Assembly: GCF_003337355.1 (NCBI RefSeq)
Contig: NZ_QPJW01000009.1
Location: 1-64,000 of the forward strand
Length of the DNA: 64,000 nucleotides
Source: Fontibacillus phaseoli
GTDB lineage: Bacteria; Bacillota; Bacilli; Paenibacillales; Paenibacillaceae
Reading direction: 5' to 3'
Both the position numbers and the translations under genes were made by a program. Within the stretch, counting starts at the first letter, position 1. Each line of letters begins with the position of its first letter. Positions 63,683-64,000 of the stretch are shown piece after piece. The notes beneath the pieces were generated by a model. That model saw nothing but the letters and a program-made list of their open reading frames with translations, was not told where the DNA came from and ran no database searches.

Positions 63683-64000
63683 ATGAAAAGCTTGGTAACC
63701 AAGATCGATTTGCTGCCACGGTATGAGACCAAACTTTTTAACTGCCGCGCATCAAAAATCGTAAGTTATTTGAAATTCGCGAATCTGCCGGTCGAACTTC
63801 TGTTTTACAACAGTTTTGAATCTACGGAGAACATCTTCAAGCAATGCGTCGGTGAAGCCAAACCCCGCTGGTGTTACCATACCGAATGTATGTCTTATGA
63901 TGATTTAAAACTGCTCGGCGTTTCCGTCGAGTACAAGCGGTTCCGTTCGTTCGATAATGCCGTAAGTGAAATGATTGCCTGCATTGACCGGGGGGAGCTT
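63683..64000 (+). CDS. BtrH-like acyltransferase candidate 4 (partial)
   Basis: The first 106 residues; the gene runs off the right edge. LPRYETKLFNCRASKIVSYLKFANLPVELLFYNSFE (read in parts) has a cysteine at position 21 placed like the presumed nucleophile of the other three, and the following hydrophobic stretch fits a BtrH-type N-terminus. The ATG lies 9 bases after GGAGG. The histidine and aspartate of the presumed triad would be beyond the window, so the assignment is provisional. Confidence 0.5.
   Translation, partial: MKSLVTKIDLLPRYETKLFNCRASKIVSYLKFANLPVELLFYNSFESTENIFKQCVGEAKPRWCYHTECMSYDDLKLLGVSVEYKRFRSFDNAVSEMIACIDRGEL

Noticed and set aside
1..64000. tRNA, rRNA, prophage, insertion sequence or CRISPR array
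   Set aside because: I saw no CCA-ended cloverleaf region, no rRNA-like sequence, no transposase or integrase frame and no regular spacer array.

Overview
The window looks like the chromosome of a spore-forming Bacillota of the Paenibacillaceae (most likely Paenibacillus or a close relative). This rests on gene content and order, not on a database search. The blocks citZ-icd-mdh/ytvI/fxsA/pyk/accA-accD/dnaE/ytrH-ytrI/ytpI/ytoI and yheA-yheB/yheC-yheD follow the order known from Bacillus subtilis. Sporulation-linked families are present, and RNA leaders (T-box, c-di-AMP riboswitch), strong AGGAGG ribosome sites and TTG/GTG starts are typical of the group.

Layout. 0.4-3.4 kb: a short-chain dehydrogenase, an orphan family-2 glycosyltransferase, an XRE regulator and a small membrane protein. 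3.5-8.5 kb: the TCA genes mdh, icd and citZ (one minus-strand operon, with a candidate cre site upstream) and divergent ytvI. 8.5-10.1 kb: a broken argS that lost its middle but keeps a complete-looking T-box leader. 10.2-15.6 kb: fxsA, a thioesterase, pyk, accA, accD, a DUF2007 gene and a PgpA-like gene. 16.3-22.8 kb: dnaE, ytrH-ytrI, ytpI, ytoI. 22.9-27 kb: an intergenic repeat patch, then a three-gene DUF2249 operon behind a well-placed FNR-type box, facing hemY and a radical-SAM/SPASM gene. 27-31 kb: a lone ilvB, a small membrane gene, yheA and yheB. 31-37.8 kb: five tandem YheC/YheD ATP-grasp genes with an embedded acetyltransferase. 37.8-45.7 kb: two HAD-type phosphatases, a KimA potassium transporter behind a c-di-AMP riboswitch, pdxK, a TetR regulator and a PEP-synthase-like phosphotransferase.

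45.9-64 kb is the most interesting part: a compact biosynthetic gene cluster. Seventeen minus-strand genes, many overlapping by ATGA, run from an acyl carrier protein (ACP) at 62.1 kb to a terminator at 45.9 kb. Two plus-strand genes diverge from the same 0.1-kb promoter region and the cluster continues off the right edge. It holds four ACPs, two AMP-forming acyl ligases, one aminoacyl-tRNA-synthetase-like amino acid:carrier-protein ligase, four BtrH-like acyltransferase candidates, a ketosynthase plus a cysteine-less partner, a fused aminodeoxychorismate synthase, a 3-dehydroshikimate dehydratase-ligase-ACP block resembling petrobactin AsbF-AsbC-AsbD, a DegT aminotransferase, a Gfo/Idh dehydrogenase and two glycosyltransferases.

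My reading (inference) is that several acyl groups (3,4-dihydroxybenzoyl, an amino acid, and an acid activated by the plus-strand ligase, perhaps 4-aminobenzoate or a polyketide built on it) are made on separate carrier proteins and transferred by BtrH-type enzymes to amines, possibly on a glycosylated amino sugar. I know of no described pathway with this exact combination, but I could not search for one.
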